Under the pieces are notes generated by a model, which saw only the letters and a program-made list of their open reading frames with translations, had not been told where the DNA came from and ran no database searches. The position numbers and the translations under genes were made by a program. A stretch of DNA of 64,000 bases from Halalkalibacter alkaliphilus (GTDB lineage Bacteria; Bacillota; Bacilli; Bacillales; Bacillaceae_D), in contig NZ_JAKRYL010000013.1 of assembly GCF_023555415.1 (NCBI RefSeq), forward strand, positions 62,001 through 126,000, read 5' to 3'. Positions 9,630 to 17,894 of this stretch are shown here, piece by piece. Position 1 is the stretch's first letter. Each line of letters starts with the position of its first letter.

Positions 9630-9714
9630 TATCAGGTCTCCTCTCGGCAAAAAATATTTCATACTAGTTTGTTTTCCGGTTCGTAGAAGAATAAAACATG
9701 AAAAAAGAGCGTCC

Positions 9715-9815
9715 ACGTGCGCCTTCCTGCGAAGAATGCTTAAAAGGCTTAAAACATAACGGCGGCTCCGCTCATTGCAATAGAGATAGATAAAAAAGGA
9801 AGACCGCCTTTTTTA
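9715..9815 (+). repeat. Palindromic repeat element, copy A (partial)
   Basis: Bases 9743-9815 repeat, nearly base for base, as 9881-9953 (138 bases downstream). It keeps the GGCGGCTCCGCTCATTGC end but has lost the GCAATGGCTCC start, and the final hairpin is decayed on its 3' side. Together with copy B it fills most of the 400-base gap between the divergent reductase and spoIVFA genes. Confidence 0.8.
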
Positions 9816-9837
9816 CATCAAAAGAGCGTCCCTAGTG

Positions 9838-9965
9838 GCAATGGCTCCGCACGCCGTGCGCCTTTTGAGAAGTTCACTCAAAAGGCTTAAGACATAACGG
9901 CGGCTACGCTCATTGCAATAGAGATAGATAAAAAAGGAAGACCGCCTTTTTTATCTATCTCTATT
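9838..9965 (+). repeat. Palindromic repeat element, copy B, with 21-bp perfect hairpin
   Basis: Core 9838-9916 begins GCAATGGCTCCGCACGC and ends GGCGGCTACGCTCATTGC. Inside is a hairpin, CCTTTTGAG / CTCAAAAGG. Directly after the core, 9917-9937 and 9945-9965 form a perfect 21-bp stem with a 7-base loop. Other copies are at 20118-20204 (minus) and 29212-29536. Confidence 0.85.
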
Positions 9966-10031
9966 ATGTCATATCACCTACGGACAAGTCATATAGTAAA
10001 GTAAACTAGTTTGAAAAGGATGGGGGAGCAT

Positions 10032-10829
10032 ATGTCCAAGGATATAAATAAGGTACGTAGAAAACTAGAAAATAGACGTCGTCAAATCAATAGCAATGTT
10101 AAACATCGCGAACGGACGGTGCCGATGCTCTTAAATCGACATGAAGATGCGAGAGAAGAGCCTGACTTTTATGTACCACCATCTACAAATGATGAAGGAG
10201 CCAAAGTACACGTTCCGAAAGGGGATTTTTTTCTTTTTCGCTTAATGGCATCCGTTTGTATTTTCTTAATGACTGCTATACTTTTTCAATCAACTGTTCC
10301 TCAAGCAGAAGGGGCGAAGCGTTTTGTACAACAAACGTATGAGCAAGAAATTCAGTTTGCAGCAGTGGCTAATTGGTATGAAAATCAATTCGGGCGACCG
10401 TTAGCTCTCGTGCCGGTAAATCAGGATATGGCTCAAAGTGATCCAAATGAGCAAGTAGAAATGGTATATGCGGTTCCGGCATCAGGTACAATAAGTCAGG
10501 ATTTTGAACATGATGGAAGAGGAATCTTAATTGAGACAGGAATGAATGCTGAAATTGAAGCAGTAAAAGGTGGACAAGTGAGCAAGGTTGGAGCCGATGA
10601 TGAGGGTGGAAATCTTGGGAAGACCGTAACTGTAAAACATTATGACGGAACAGAAGCAGTGTATGGCATGCTTGATAAGGTCGAAGTGAACTTGTATGAC
10701 CATATCCAACCAGGCTATAAAATTGGTTTAGTCTCTACAAATGAAGAAGCACAAAAAGGGGTTTTCTATTTTGCGTTAAAGGACGGCGACCAATATATTA
10801 ATCCTAGCGAAGTTATTTCTTTTGATTAA
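10032..10829 (+). CDS. spoIVFA: Stage IV sporulation protein SpoIVFA
   Basis: About 265 residues. A basic cytoplasmic N-terminus, one transmembrane helix (about 67-88) and a C-terminal degenerate LytM/M23 domain lacking the zinc-binding His pattern, as in B. subtilis SpoIVFA. It holds SpoIVFB inactive in the outer forespore membrane until signalled. The N-terminal MSKDINKVRRKLENRRRQI matches the family, which favours ATG 10032 over the TTG at 10011. spoIVFB follows after two bases. Confidence 0.92.
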   Translation: MSKDINKVRRKLENRRRQINSNVKHRERTVPMLLNRHEDAREEPDFYVPPSTNDEGAKVHVPKGDFFLFRLMASVCIFLMTAILFQSTVPQAEGAKRFVQQTYEQEIQFAAVANWYENQFGRPLALVPVNQDMAQSDPNEQVEMVYAVPASGTISQDFEHDGRGILIETGMNAEIEAVKGGQVSKVGADDEGGNLGKTVTVKHYDGTEAVYGMLDKVEVNLYDHIQPGYKIGLVSTNEEAQKGVFYFALKDGDQYINPSEVISFD

Positions 10830-10831
10830 TT

Positions 10832-11695
10832 ATGAGAGAATTGGCAGCGAAAATTAAGGTTAACCCATTATTTTGGTTCATCCTCGGCATCGGTGTGTTT
10901 ACAGGGTATTTTAGAGAAGTGTTGATGATATTTCTGATTGTGTTCATTCATGAAATGGGACACGCGATTGCGGCACACTCATTCAAATGGAGGATTCATA
11001 AAATTGAATTATTGCCATTTGGTGGAGTGGCCGAAGTGGAAGATGTCGGAAATCGGCCTTTTCACGAAGAACTGATTGTTATTATCGCAGGGCCGCTACA
11101 ACATATTTGGATGATGGTTCTGTCTTATTGCTTAGTTCAAACGTCATTTTGGACTAGTACGGATCATCATCTTTTTATTTGGCATAATATAATGATTCTC
11201 ATGTTTAACCTAATTCCGATCTTACCTCTTGATGGAGGAAGACTTGTCCAACTATGGTGTACGTACCGTTTCCCTTATGTTCAAGCACTCACTGTTTCTA
11301 GGTGGATTTCCTGTTTTGTTTTGATAGCGATTATTTTCATAAGCTTAATTTGGTTCCCTTATCATTTGAATTTATGGGTTGTCATATCATTTCTACTTAT
11401 TACAAACTATCTTGAATGGAAGCAGCGGCATTACAGGTTTATGCGCTTTCTTATGGCTCGAAGATCTGAAAAAGGTGGTGAGCCAGAGCAAACGTCTATT
11501 ATAGCGGTTCGCGATTCACTTTCGCTGCGAGAAGCAATGAAGTTACTGAAACGAGGGCGCTATCATTTATACAAAGTATTCCAAGTGAAAAGCGGAACAG
11601 CGTGCATAATCGAAGAAAAAGAGCTGTTGCAAATGCTCTTTACGAGTAAAAAGCCACATGTCCCCCTTTCACAGTTGCTTCATATAAAAAAGTAG
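10832..11695 (+). CDS. spoIVFB: Site-2-type protease SpoIVFB
   Basis: 287 residues, intramembrane metalloprotease that cleaves pro-sigma-K. HEMGH at 40-44 inside the second helix supplies the zinc ligands, and NLIPILPLDGGRL carries the third ligand Asp. About six membrane segments are followed by a C-terminal CBS-type domain (SLSLREAMKLLKRGRYHLY) that in B. subtilis senses ATP. Two bases from spoIVFA, so co-translated. A strong terminator follows. Confidence 0.95.
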   Translation: MRELAAKIKVNPLFWFILGIGVFTGYFREVLMIFLIVFIHEMGHAIAAHSFKWRIHKIELLPFGGVAEVEDVGNRPFHEELIVIIAGPLQHIWMMVLSYCLVQTSFWTSTDHHLFIWHNIMILMFNLIPILPLDGGRLVQLWCTYRFPYVQALTVSRWISCFVLIAIIFISLIWFPYHLNLWVVISFLLITNYLEWKQRHYRFMRFLMARRSEKGGEPEQTSIIAVRDSLSLREAMKLLKRGRYHLYKVFQVKSGTACIIEEKELLQMLFTSKKPHVPLSQLLHIKK

Positions 11696-11696
11696 G

Positions 11697-11733
11697 GCAA
11701 AAAGTCGTACCATACATGGGTACGACTTTTTGC
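11697..11733 (+). terminator. Intrinsic terminator after spoIVFB
   Basis: Perfect 15-bp stem GCAAAAAGTCGTACC / GGTACGACTTTTTGC, loop of 7. Confidence 0.9.
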
Positions 11734-11783
11734 ATTGAAACTGGTACAATGAAGAAAAGATTCAATTAAAGGGGCTTTTCTCA

Positions 11784-13286
11784 TTGAAGAAAATATATTT
11801 TAATATGGCGACAAGAGAAAGAAGAGCGGCTGTTGTCGAGAACAATCGTGTCGTTGAATTAATGGTTGAACGCACACTTGAAAATAGAATTGTAAGCAAT
11901 GTTTATAGAGGTAGAGTTGTAAACGTTTTACCAGGGATGCAAGCGGCATTTGTTGATATTGGACGTGATAAAAATGGCTTTCTTTATCGTGATGACCTAC
12001 TCTCCTTTCACTTATGTAACGAAGATGAGGATAAGAAAAAAGAGCGGAGCATTTCTGAATTTGTTAAACAAGGTGAAGAATTGTTAGTCCAGGTAACGAA
12101 GGAAGGGTTCGGTTCAAAAGGCCCAAGACTAACGGGGGTTGTATCTTTTCCAGGACAGTTTCTTGTTTATATGCCAGAAGGTGATTATGTCGGGGTATCT
12201 CGTCGTTTTTCAAACGAGGCGGAGCGCGAGCGTTGGAGAGGAATTGCAGAAGGAATTATTGAGGATAAAGAAGGTTTAATTATTCGTACATCTTGTGAAG
12301 GAAAGCAAGCAGAAGTGATTACGCAAGAGTTTCATTTTTTACGTAAATTATGGAAGGAGCTCTGGAAAGAAGGTAAGAGCAAAAAAGCTCCAGCGTTAAT
12401 CCATCAAGACTCTGGTTTGATTGAACGAGTTGTCCGGGATTTTTCTTTTACGGAAATTGATGAATTAGTTGTTGACTGTATTGATGATTATAAATTACTT
12501 AAGGAACTTCTCGAACCATTTCCAAAGCTGCAGCAATCGCTGTCGCTTTACCGTGAGAAGGAAAATCTTTTCTCAGCATATGGAATTGAAAAAGAGCTTG
12601 AGCGCGCATTACGACGCCAAATATGGTTGAAAAATGGAGCTTATTTAATGATAGACCAAACTGAAGCACTTACCGTAATTGATGTTAATACTGGGAAGTT
12701 TACAGGGAAAACAAATCTCCATGATACCGTTCGGAAAACGAACAGCGAAGCAGCGAAGGAAATTGCAAGACAGCTCCGTTTACGTGATATTTCTGGAATT
12801 ATCGTCATTGATTTTATTGATATGAAGCGAGAAGAAGACCGTAAATATGTTCAAAGTGTGTTTGAAAAAGCATTGAAAAACGATCGAACGAAAACAAATG
12901 TTCTTGGCATTACAGGGTTAGGCTTGTTAGAAATGACAAGAAAAAAAGTACGGCAGAATCTTCTAGCAAGTCTCTCAAAGACGTGCCCAACCTGTACAGG
13001 CAAAGGGGTTGTTCTTTCAGATGAAGCCCAGGCGTTTAAGATTGAACGGCATTTATGGGAGCACCGAGGGATGGATGAAGAAGCAATTGTCTTGGAGTTG
13101 CCAGCTGCTGTTTCAACAGTACTTTTTGGAAAGAAAAGTGAGCATTTAAAACGGTTGGAAGAAGCACTTGGCTTCCGTATTCTTGTCTACCCAAATAAAA
13201 ATGTGCAAGAAGAGAACTTTTCTTTTCGCTACATTGGGAATTTAGACGAAGCCATTGCGCAACTTGAACGATTAAAAGCGAAATAA
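11784..13286 (+). CDS. rng: Ribonuclease E/G family protein
   Basis: 500 residues. An S1 RNA-binding domain near the N-terminus (RGRVVNVLPGMQAAFVDIG), the RNase E/G catalytic core with TVIDVNTGKFTGK (metal-binding Asp residues), and the zinc-link motif CPTCTGKG near 410. It is an endoribonuclease for rRNA maturation or mRNA decay. TTG start nine bases after AAAGGGG. B. subtilis lacks this enzyme and uses RNase Y; B. halodurans has it. Confidence 0.93.
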   Translation: MKKIYFNMATRERRAAVVENNRVVELMVERTLENRIVSNVYRGRVVNVLPGMQAAFVDIGRDKNGFLYRDDLLSFHLCNEDEDKKKERSISEFVKQGEELLVQVTKEGFGSKGPRLTGVVSFPGQFLVYMPEGDYVGVSRRFSNEAERERWRGIAEGIIEDKEGLIIRTSCEGKQAEVITQEFHFLRKLWKELWKEGKSKKAPALIHQDSGLIERVVRDFSFTEIDELVVDCIDDYKLLKELLEPFPKLQQSLSLYREKENLFSAYGIEKELERALRRQIWLKNGAYLMIDQTEALTVIDVNTGKFTGKTNLHDTVRKTNSEAAKEIARQLRLRDISGIIVIDFIDMKREEDRKYVQSVFEKALKNDRTKTNVLGITGLGLLEMTRKKVRQNLLASLSKTCPTCTGKGVVLSDEAQAFKIERHLWEHRGMDEEAIVLELPAAVSTVLFGKKSEHLKRLEEALGFRILVYPNKNVQEENFSFRYIGNLDEAIAQLERLKAK

Positions 13287-13291
13287 ACACG

Positions 13292-13321
13292 TTGACATAA
13301 TTCAAGAAAATATGCTACAAT
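13292..13321 (+). promoter_or_regulatory. SigA promoter for rplU-prp-rpmA
   Basis: TTGACA, 18-base spacer, TACAAT, starting five bases after the rng stop. Confidence 0.85.
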
Positions 13322-13325
13322 ATCG

Positions 13326-13425
13326 CTTGTTAGTTATTTGGTCGCACCCAAACAACTATAACCGCACAGAGCAGGTTTTACAAAGGTTCAAACCTACCTG
13401 GGATGGCGAGTCTGAGTATATGAGG
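13326..13425 (+). ncRNA. L21 ribosomal-protein leader (L21_leader type)
   Basis: A structured leader of about 100 bases between the promoter and rplU. It contains the hairpin CAGGT..ACCTG (13372-13400) and a GC-rich tail before the AGGAGG site. Position and size match the known autoregulatory L21 leader of Bacillales; I did not verify the covariance model. Confidence 0.7.
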
Positions 13426-13435
13426 AGGTGCAAGT

Positions 13436-13744
13436 ATGTACGCAATTATTGAAACTGGTGGTAAGCAAGTAAAGGTTCAAGAAGGCCAAGAAGTTTACAT
13501 CGAAAAATTAGACGCAGAAGCTGGTGAAACAGTTAGCTTCGATAACGTTTTATTCGTAGGTGGCGATGAGGTGAAAGTTGGTGCTCCATACGTAGAGGGT
13601 GCTACTGTTACGGCTAAAGTTGAAAAGCAAGGTCGTGCAAAGAAAATCATCGTTTGGAAAATGAAAGCTAAGAAAAACTACCGTCGTAAGCAAGGTCATC
13701 GTCAACCATACACGAAAGTGGTAATCGAGAAGATTAACGCTTAA
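13436..13744 (+). CDS. rplU: 50S ribosomal protein L21
   Basis: 102 residues, standard length. [14 protein letters not shown] at the N-terminus and [13 protein letters not shown] at the C-terminus are the L21 signatures. It binds 23S rRNA. It is first in the rplU-prp-rpmA operon, behind the L21 leader. Confidence 0.99.
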   Translation: MYAIIETGGKQVKVQEGQEVYIEKLDAEAGETVSFDNVLFVGGDEVKVGAPYVEGATVTAKVEKQGRAKKIIVWKMKAKKNYRRKQGHRQPYTKVVIEKINA

Positions 13745-13748
13745 GTCT

Positions 13749-14090
13749 ATGATTACGGTTGAGATAACACGTAACGACGAACGTAACATTGTCTCTTTTA
13801 CGATGAGTGGACATGCAGACGCTGGTCCGCATGGTCATGATATTGTTTGTGCTGGAGCTTCAGCTGTCTCTTTTGGTTCCGTCAATGCGATTGCTGCACT
13901 TTGTGCAGTAGAGCTTGATGTTGAAATGGAGGAGGATGGTGGCTTTCTCCGCTGTCATGTTCCGAACGATTTGGATGCTGTGACATATGAGAAAGTACAA
14001 ATTCTACTCGAAGGGATGGTCGTATCCCTTCAATCTATCGCTGAAGAATACAGCCGTAATATGCAAGTCAATGAAACATTCGGGAGGTGA
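13749..14090 (+). CDS. prp: Ribosomal-processing cysteine protease Prp (YsxB)
   Basis: 113 residues. Catalytic H22 and C34 occur in [17 protein letters not shown], the same spacing as Prp of S. aureus. It removes the N-terminal extension of L27, which is essential in Firmicutes. It lies four bases after rplU and runs into the ribosome site of rpmA, the constant arrangement for this gene. Confidence 0.96.
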   Translation: MITVEITRNDERNIVSFTMSGHADAGPHGHDIVCAGASAVSFGSVNAIAALCAVELDVEMEEDGGFLRCHVPNDLDAVTYEKVQILLEGMVVSLQSIAEEYSRNMQVNETFGR

Positions 14091-14095
14091 ATTCC

Positions 14096-14374
14096 ATGTT
14101 AAAAATGAACCTTCAATTTTTCGCATCGAAAAAAGGGGTAGGTAGTACAAAGAACGGACGTGACTCGATCTCTAAGCGTTTAGGCGCTAAGCGTGCTGAC
14201 GGTCAAACTGTAACAGGTGGTTCAATCCTAGTACGCCAACGCGGAACACGCGTATATCCTGGTGTGAATGTAGGTAAAGGTGGAGACGATACACTATTTG
14301 CGAAAGTAGACGGCGTTGTTAAATATGAGCGCGTTGGTCGTGATCGCAAGCAAGTGAGCGTATACCCTGCATAA
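14096..14374 (+). CDS. rpmA: 50S ribosomal protein L27 with Prp-cleaved extension
   Basis: 92 residues. The N-terminus [14 protein letters not shown] contains the Prp site (after LQFFA). The mature N-terminus then reaches the peptidyl transferase centre. GGGAGGTG places the start at 14096 rather than the GTG at 14087. Confidence 0.98.
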   Translation: MLKMNLQFFASKKGVGSTKNGRDSISKRLGAKRADGQTVTGGSILVRQRGTRVYPGVNVGKGGDDTLFAKVDGVVKYERVGRDRKQVSVYPA

Positions 14375-14383
14375 TTATGAAAA

Positions 14384-14420
14384 AGTCCCTTTATAGCACT
14401 AGCTATGAGGGGATTTTTTT
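14384..14420 (+). terminator. Intrinsic terminator after rpmA
   Basis: TCCCTTTATAGC pairs with GCTATGAGGGGA, then TTTTTTT. Confidence 0.88.
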
Positions 14421-14544
14421 GTTTTTGAAATCAACTGAAAAAATGACTGCTGATGTAAACGAACATCGGTACTATTCATCTCAGATGAAACATAGTATAG
14501 TGAGAATATAATTCGTCTTACGAAATAAAAGAGGTGACTAACAA

Positions 14545-15687
14545 TTGAAAGCTTTTGTAAACGCAACAATTCTACTTGGAACGGGTGAAATGATTAAATC
14601 AGGAACGATACTTATTAATCGGGGAAAAATCATTGCTGTCGAGAAGGAAGTTACAATACCGGCCGAGGCAGAAATTATCAATGCAAGTAGTAAATACATA
14701 ACTCCTGGATTAATAGATGTTCATACACATTTAGGCGTATTTTCAGAAGGATTAGGACAGACTGGACATGACTTTAATGAAACAACGGATGCAGCTACAC
14801 CATCCATTCGTGCAATTGATGGAATTAATCCATTCGACCGGGGCTTTGAAGATGCGAGGATGGCTGGTGTGACAACAGTTCAAATTATGCCGGGAAGTGC
14901 CAATGTCATTGGCGGAGAGATGTCTATTATAAAAACGAAAGGAACCGTCGTTGATGAAATGGTCGTTAAATCACCGTCAGGAATGAAAGCAGCGTTTGGA
15001 GAAAATCCAAAACGTGTTCACGGTGGAAAGGGGAAATTGCCTGTAACTAGAATGGGTGTTGCAGCTTTATTCCGCCAGCAGTTTATGAAAGCGCAAGACT
15101 ATAAAAAGAGTTTAGAAGCTGGAGAGGTTAAAACGCGTGATCTTGGTATGGAACAACTTATGAAAGTGTTGAACAAAGAGATTCCATTACGAGCTCATGC
15201 ACATAGAGCAGATGATATTGCAACATTGCTAAGACTAGTAAAAGAATTTGATATTGAAGCAACTATTGAGCATTGTACAGAAGGTCATCTAATTACTTCC
15301 TACATAGCTAAACATAATGTTCGAGTTTCTGTTGGTCCAACGATGACCTCCCGCACGAAGCAGGAATTGAATAATAAAGGTTGGCACACTCTTGTCGAGT
15401 TGGAAAAGCAGGGGATTCCTTTTTCCATTACAACGGATCATCCAGTCGTTACCATTGACCATCTCATAACTTCAGCGATAACAGCAGTAAAATTTGGTTT
15501 GTCAGAAGAAGCTGCATTTCGAGCAATAACAGTTCGAGCTGCCGAGCATTTAGGGATTGACCAGCAAGTAGGTAGTTTAGAAGTAGGAAAGGATGCAGAT
15601 ATTGTGATTTGGAACGCTCACCCATTAACAGGGCAAGCGAAAGTGGAAAAAACGTTTATTAATGGAGAATGTGTATATAATGAATAA
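14545..15687 (+). CDS. Amidohydrolase, imidazolonepropionase/YtcJ-like superfamily
   Basis: 380 residues, metal-dependent hydrolase fold. Metal ligands: H60 and H62 in LIDVHTHLG, then RAHAHRADD, IEHCTEGH and the catalytic-type Asp in TTDHPVV. The beta sandwich is split between the ends (MKAFVNATILLG and DADIVIWNAHPL). The substrate cannot be told. TTG start after AGAGGTGA. It stands where spo0B-obg follow rpmA in B. subtilis, so gene order changes here. Confidence 0.85.
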   Translation: MKAFVNATILLGTGEMIKSGTILINRGKIIAVEKEVTIPAEAEIINASSKYITPGLIDVHTHLGVFSEGLGQTGHDFNETTDAATPSIRAIDGINPFDRGFEDARMAGVTTVQIMPGSANVIGGEMSIIKTKGTVVDEMVVKSPSGMKAAFGENPKRVHGGKGKLPVTRMGVAALFRQQFMKAQDYKKSLEAGEVKTRDLGMEQLMKVLNKEIPLRAHAHRADDIATLLRLVKEFDIEATIEHCTEGHLITSYIAKHNVRVSVGPTMTSRTKQELNNKGWHTLVELEKQGIPFSITTDHPVVTIDHLITSAITAVKFGLSEEAAFRAITVRAAEHLGIDQQVGSLEVGKDADIVIWNAHPLTGQAKVEKTFINGECVYNE

Positions 15688-15694
15688 GGGATAG

Positions 15695-15735
15695 AGGGTA
15701 TTGAAAATGGGCAGATTTTCCTCTTACAATACCCC
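15695..15735 (+). terminator. Hairpin after the amidohydrolase gene
   Basis: GGGTATTG pairs with CAATACCC across a 23-base loop that has its own partial pairing (GAAAAT / ATTTTC). No T tract; it resembles other hairpins of the window. Confidence 0.5.
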
Positions 15736-15779
15736 AGAAGCAATGTACTTACGTTAACTCTCTGTACAAAATTTAGGGT

Positions 15780-15977
15780 ATGCTGAAAATGGGAAAGGTG
15801 TTAAAGGTGGAAAAAAATAAAGAACAAGAAAAAATAAAGCGATTACAAGAGTGCGCCTCTGATGCAAAGCATGAAGACGAGCAAAAGAAGCTTATGACAG
15901 AATTGGCTATCATTATGGAAAGAGAACGCATTGAGGAATGCAATCAATCTCACTCTAATTGGGGAAGTGAGGAGTAA
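15780..15977 (+). CDS. Small charged helical protein, unknown function
   Basis: Up to 65 residues, rich in Lys and Glu, probably one or two helices with no membrane segment. I do not recognise a family. The stop overlaps the start of the next gene (TAATG), so it is translationally coupled to the metallo-hydrolase, which argues that it is real. The exact start is uncertain: ATG 15780, ATG 15789 and GTG 15807 are all possible, with only weak ribosome sites. Confidence 0.6.
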   Translation: MLKMGKVLKVEKNKEQEKIKRLQECASDAKHEDEQKKLMTELAIIMERERIEECNQSHSNWGSEE

Positions 15978-16708
15978 TGAAGGTAACTGTTGTTGGTTAT
16001 TGGCATGCCTACCCAGAACATGGAGAAGCTACCTCAGGGTATTTAGTTGAAGAAGAAGATTACAAAGTATTGCTCGATTGTGGCAGTGGAGTGCTCTCAT
16101 CCTTGCAAGCTTATTGTCAGGTTACGGAGCTTGATGCGATCGTATTATCTCATTATCATCATGATCATCAAGCAGATATTGGAGCATATCAGTATGCTCA
16201 AATTGTGCATAAAGGCTTAGGGACAAAAAGGAAGCACCCAACTATTTATGGACATATAGAAGATGCACAAGCTTTTTCGAAGCTTGGATATAGAGATGTT
16301 GTAAAGGCGGTGGCCTATGACGACGGGCAATCGTTACAGATCGGTCCGTTTACGTTGTCTTTTTTAAGAACGCATCATCCCGTTCCTTGCTTTGCAATGA
16401 AAATAGAGAGCAAAGGGAAAACGTATGTATACACAGCTGATTCTAGTTACTTTCCAGAGTTAGCTAAGTTTGCAATGGGAGCCGATCTTTTAATTGCAGA
16501 ATGCAGTGGCTATAAAGGAGATCAAATCGCTCAATTTGGTCATATGACAAGTGAAGACGTTGGTAAACTTGCTAACATCGCTAAGCCAAAACAACTAATT
16601 TTAAGTCATCTTCCACACTTTGGAGATCATAATAAGTTAGTTGAAGAAGCTGCTGAGCAATTTGCAGGTGAGATCGTTCTTGCTTCTAGTGGTTTAATAA
16701 AGGAATGA
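15977..16708 (+). CDS. Metallo-beta-lactamase-fold hydrolase (YhfI-like)
   Basis: 243 residues. The HxHxDH zinc motif is clear in LSHYHHDHQAD, with further ligands in FLRTHHPVPC, YTADSSYF and LILSHLPHF. It resembles B. subtilis YhfI and the RNase Z-like branch of the fold; a phosphodiesterase activity is plausible but not shown. Start overlaps the stop of the small upstream gene. Confidence 0.87.
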   Translation: MKVTVVGYWHAYPEHGEATSGYLVEEEDYKVLLDCGSGVLSSLQAYCQVTELDAIVLSHYHHDHQADIGAYQYAQIVHKGLGTKRKHPTIYGHIEDAQAFSKLGYRDVVKAVAYDDGQSLQIGPFTLSFLRTHHPVPCFAMKIESKGKTYVYTADSSYFPELAKFAMGADLLIAECSGYKGDQIAQFGHMTSEDVGKLANIAKPKQLILSHLPHFGDHNKLVEEAAEQFAGEIVLASSGLIKE

Positions 16709-16712
16709 CAAA

Positions 16713-16748
16713 GGGTACTGAAAAAGGAATTGACCTTTTTTAGTACCC
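16713..16748 (+). terminator. Hairpin terminator (TGAAAAAGG family)
   Basis: 15-bp stem GGGTACTGAAAAAGG against CCTTTTTTAGTACCC with one G-U pair, loop of 6. Confidence 0.75.
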
Positions 16749-16868
16749 TAGTTTGCTGTGTTTTTTTGTTCTTATTTCTCAAGATTGTCAAAGTTTGAAA
16801 GTAGCAATGAAATTTGAATATCTGTATAATGAATCTAGTATTTTAGAAAATGAAAACGAGGACTTTAA

Positions 16869-17294
16869 ATGAGGAAACAAGTAGAGAACTTGACTATCGT
16901 AGCATGGATAACATCGTTAATAGCAACACTAGGTTCATTATATTTTTCTCAAGTGAAAATGTATGAGCCGTGTATGCTTTGTTGGTATCAACGCATCTTT
17001 ATGTATCCGCTAGTGATTATATTAGCCATTGGGATTATAAAAAAGGATGCAACGGTTGCTCTGTATTCAGCTGTCTTATCGTTGATTGGAATTGGTCTAT
17101 CAAGCTATCATTACGCGTTACAAAAAATACCATTTTTTACTCAAACTGCTCCTGCTTGTGGTCGTGTTCCGTGTACAGGTCAATACATTAATTGGTTTGG
17201 ATTTGTAACAATTCCGTTCCTTGCATTGACTGCTTTTATTATTATTTTTATATGTAGTTTATTGATCTTAAGGTTATCTAAGGAGGACTCATAA
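16869..17294 (+). CDS. bdbC: Disulfide oxidoreductase BdbC (DsbB family)
   Basis: 141 residues with four membrane helices. Two Cys pairs face outward: CMLC (about 35-38) after the first helix and CGRVPC in the second loop, the arrangement of quinone-reducing DsbB/BdbC. It reoxidises the partner thioredoxin-like protein. The stop TAA overlaps the ATG of that partner by one base. Confidence 0.92.
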   Translation: MRKQVENLTIVAWITSLIATLGSLYFSQVKMYEPCMLCWYQRIFMYPLVIILAIGIIKKDATVALYSAVLSLIGIGLSSYHYALQKIPFFTQTAPACGRVPCTGQYINWFGFVTIPFLALTAFIIIFICSLLILRLSKEDS

Positions 17295-17767
17295 TGAAGA
17301 AAATTATTATATTTGGCAGTATCGTTGTTTTGATTTTTGTTGCATTAATTGTTGTTTCAAATATAAATCAAGCACAAAAGGCAGCAGGAAACCCATTTGG
17401 AAAAGATCGCCTACATCCAGCAACCATTGAATTAATAGATGATCCGAATTATCAAAATGTTATTCTTCCAGATGAATTAGAAAAGAAGCTTGTAGACGAG
17501 GAGGCAGTGACAGTCTACTTCTATAGTTCGGATTGTCCGTATTGTAAAGAGGCGACTCCAAGATTGGTTCCGTTAGCAGAAGAGAATGGGATCAACTTAG
17601 TTCAATATAATTTAAGGGAATTTGAAGAAGGTTGGGACCAATACAATTTAGATTCTACTCCTACGATTATCCACTTTGAAAATGGAGCGGAAGAGGGAAG
17701 AATTGTTAGCGCAGTCCCTGATGAAGAGTTTCAGCAATTTTTTGACGAATATGTGTTAAGTGAATAA
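17294..17767 (+). CDS. Membrane-anchored thioredoxin-like thiol oxidase (BdbA/BdbD role)
   Basis: 157 residues. One N-terminal membrane anchor (about 4-24), then a thioredoxin fold with CPYC in YFYSSDCPYCKEATP and the cis-Pro segment DSTPTIIHFE. It is the extracytoplasmic dithiol partner of the adjacent BdbC. It is shorter than BdbD, closer in size to BdbA. Confidence 0.87.
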   Translation: MKKIIIFGSIVVLIFVALIVVSNINQAQKAAGNPFGKDRLHPATIELIDDPNYQNVILPDELEKKLVDEEAVTVYFYSSDCPYCKEATPRLVPLAEENGINLVQYNLREFEEGWDQYNLDSTPTIIHFENGAEEGRIVSAVPDEEFQQFFDEYVLSE

Positions 17768-17779
17768 GAGATTATATGA

Positions 17780-17815
17780 GGGTAAGTAAGGATTAATTCT
17801 TTACTTATCCTTTAC
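17780..17815 (+). terminator. Hairpin after the bdb pair
   Basis: GGGTAAGTAAGG against CTTTACTTATCC (G-U pairs), followed by T-rich sequence. Confidence 0.6.
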
Positions 17816-17836
17816 TTTTTCTTTACATAAAATTAA

Positions 17837-17865
17837 TTGCATATATAAGCATATAATTATATAAT
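17837..17865 (+). promoter_or_regulatory. ars operon promoter with AT-rich dyad
   Basis: TTGCAT, 17-base spacer, TATAAT. The spacer GCATATATAAGCATATAATTA carries imperfect dyad symmetry of the kind bound by ArsR/SmtB repressors, so it is the likely operator. Confidence 0.6.
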
Positions 17866-17894
17866 CGGAACCATGAACGAAAGGACTGATTGGG

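Noticed and set aside
9700-9965. CRISPR array or tandem simple repeat
   Set aside because: Only two units, palindromic, with no equal-length spacers and no cas genes.
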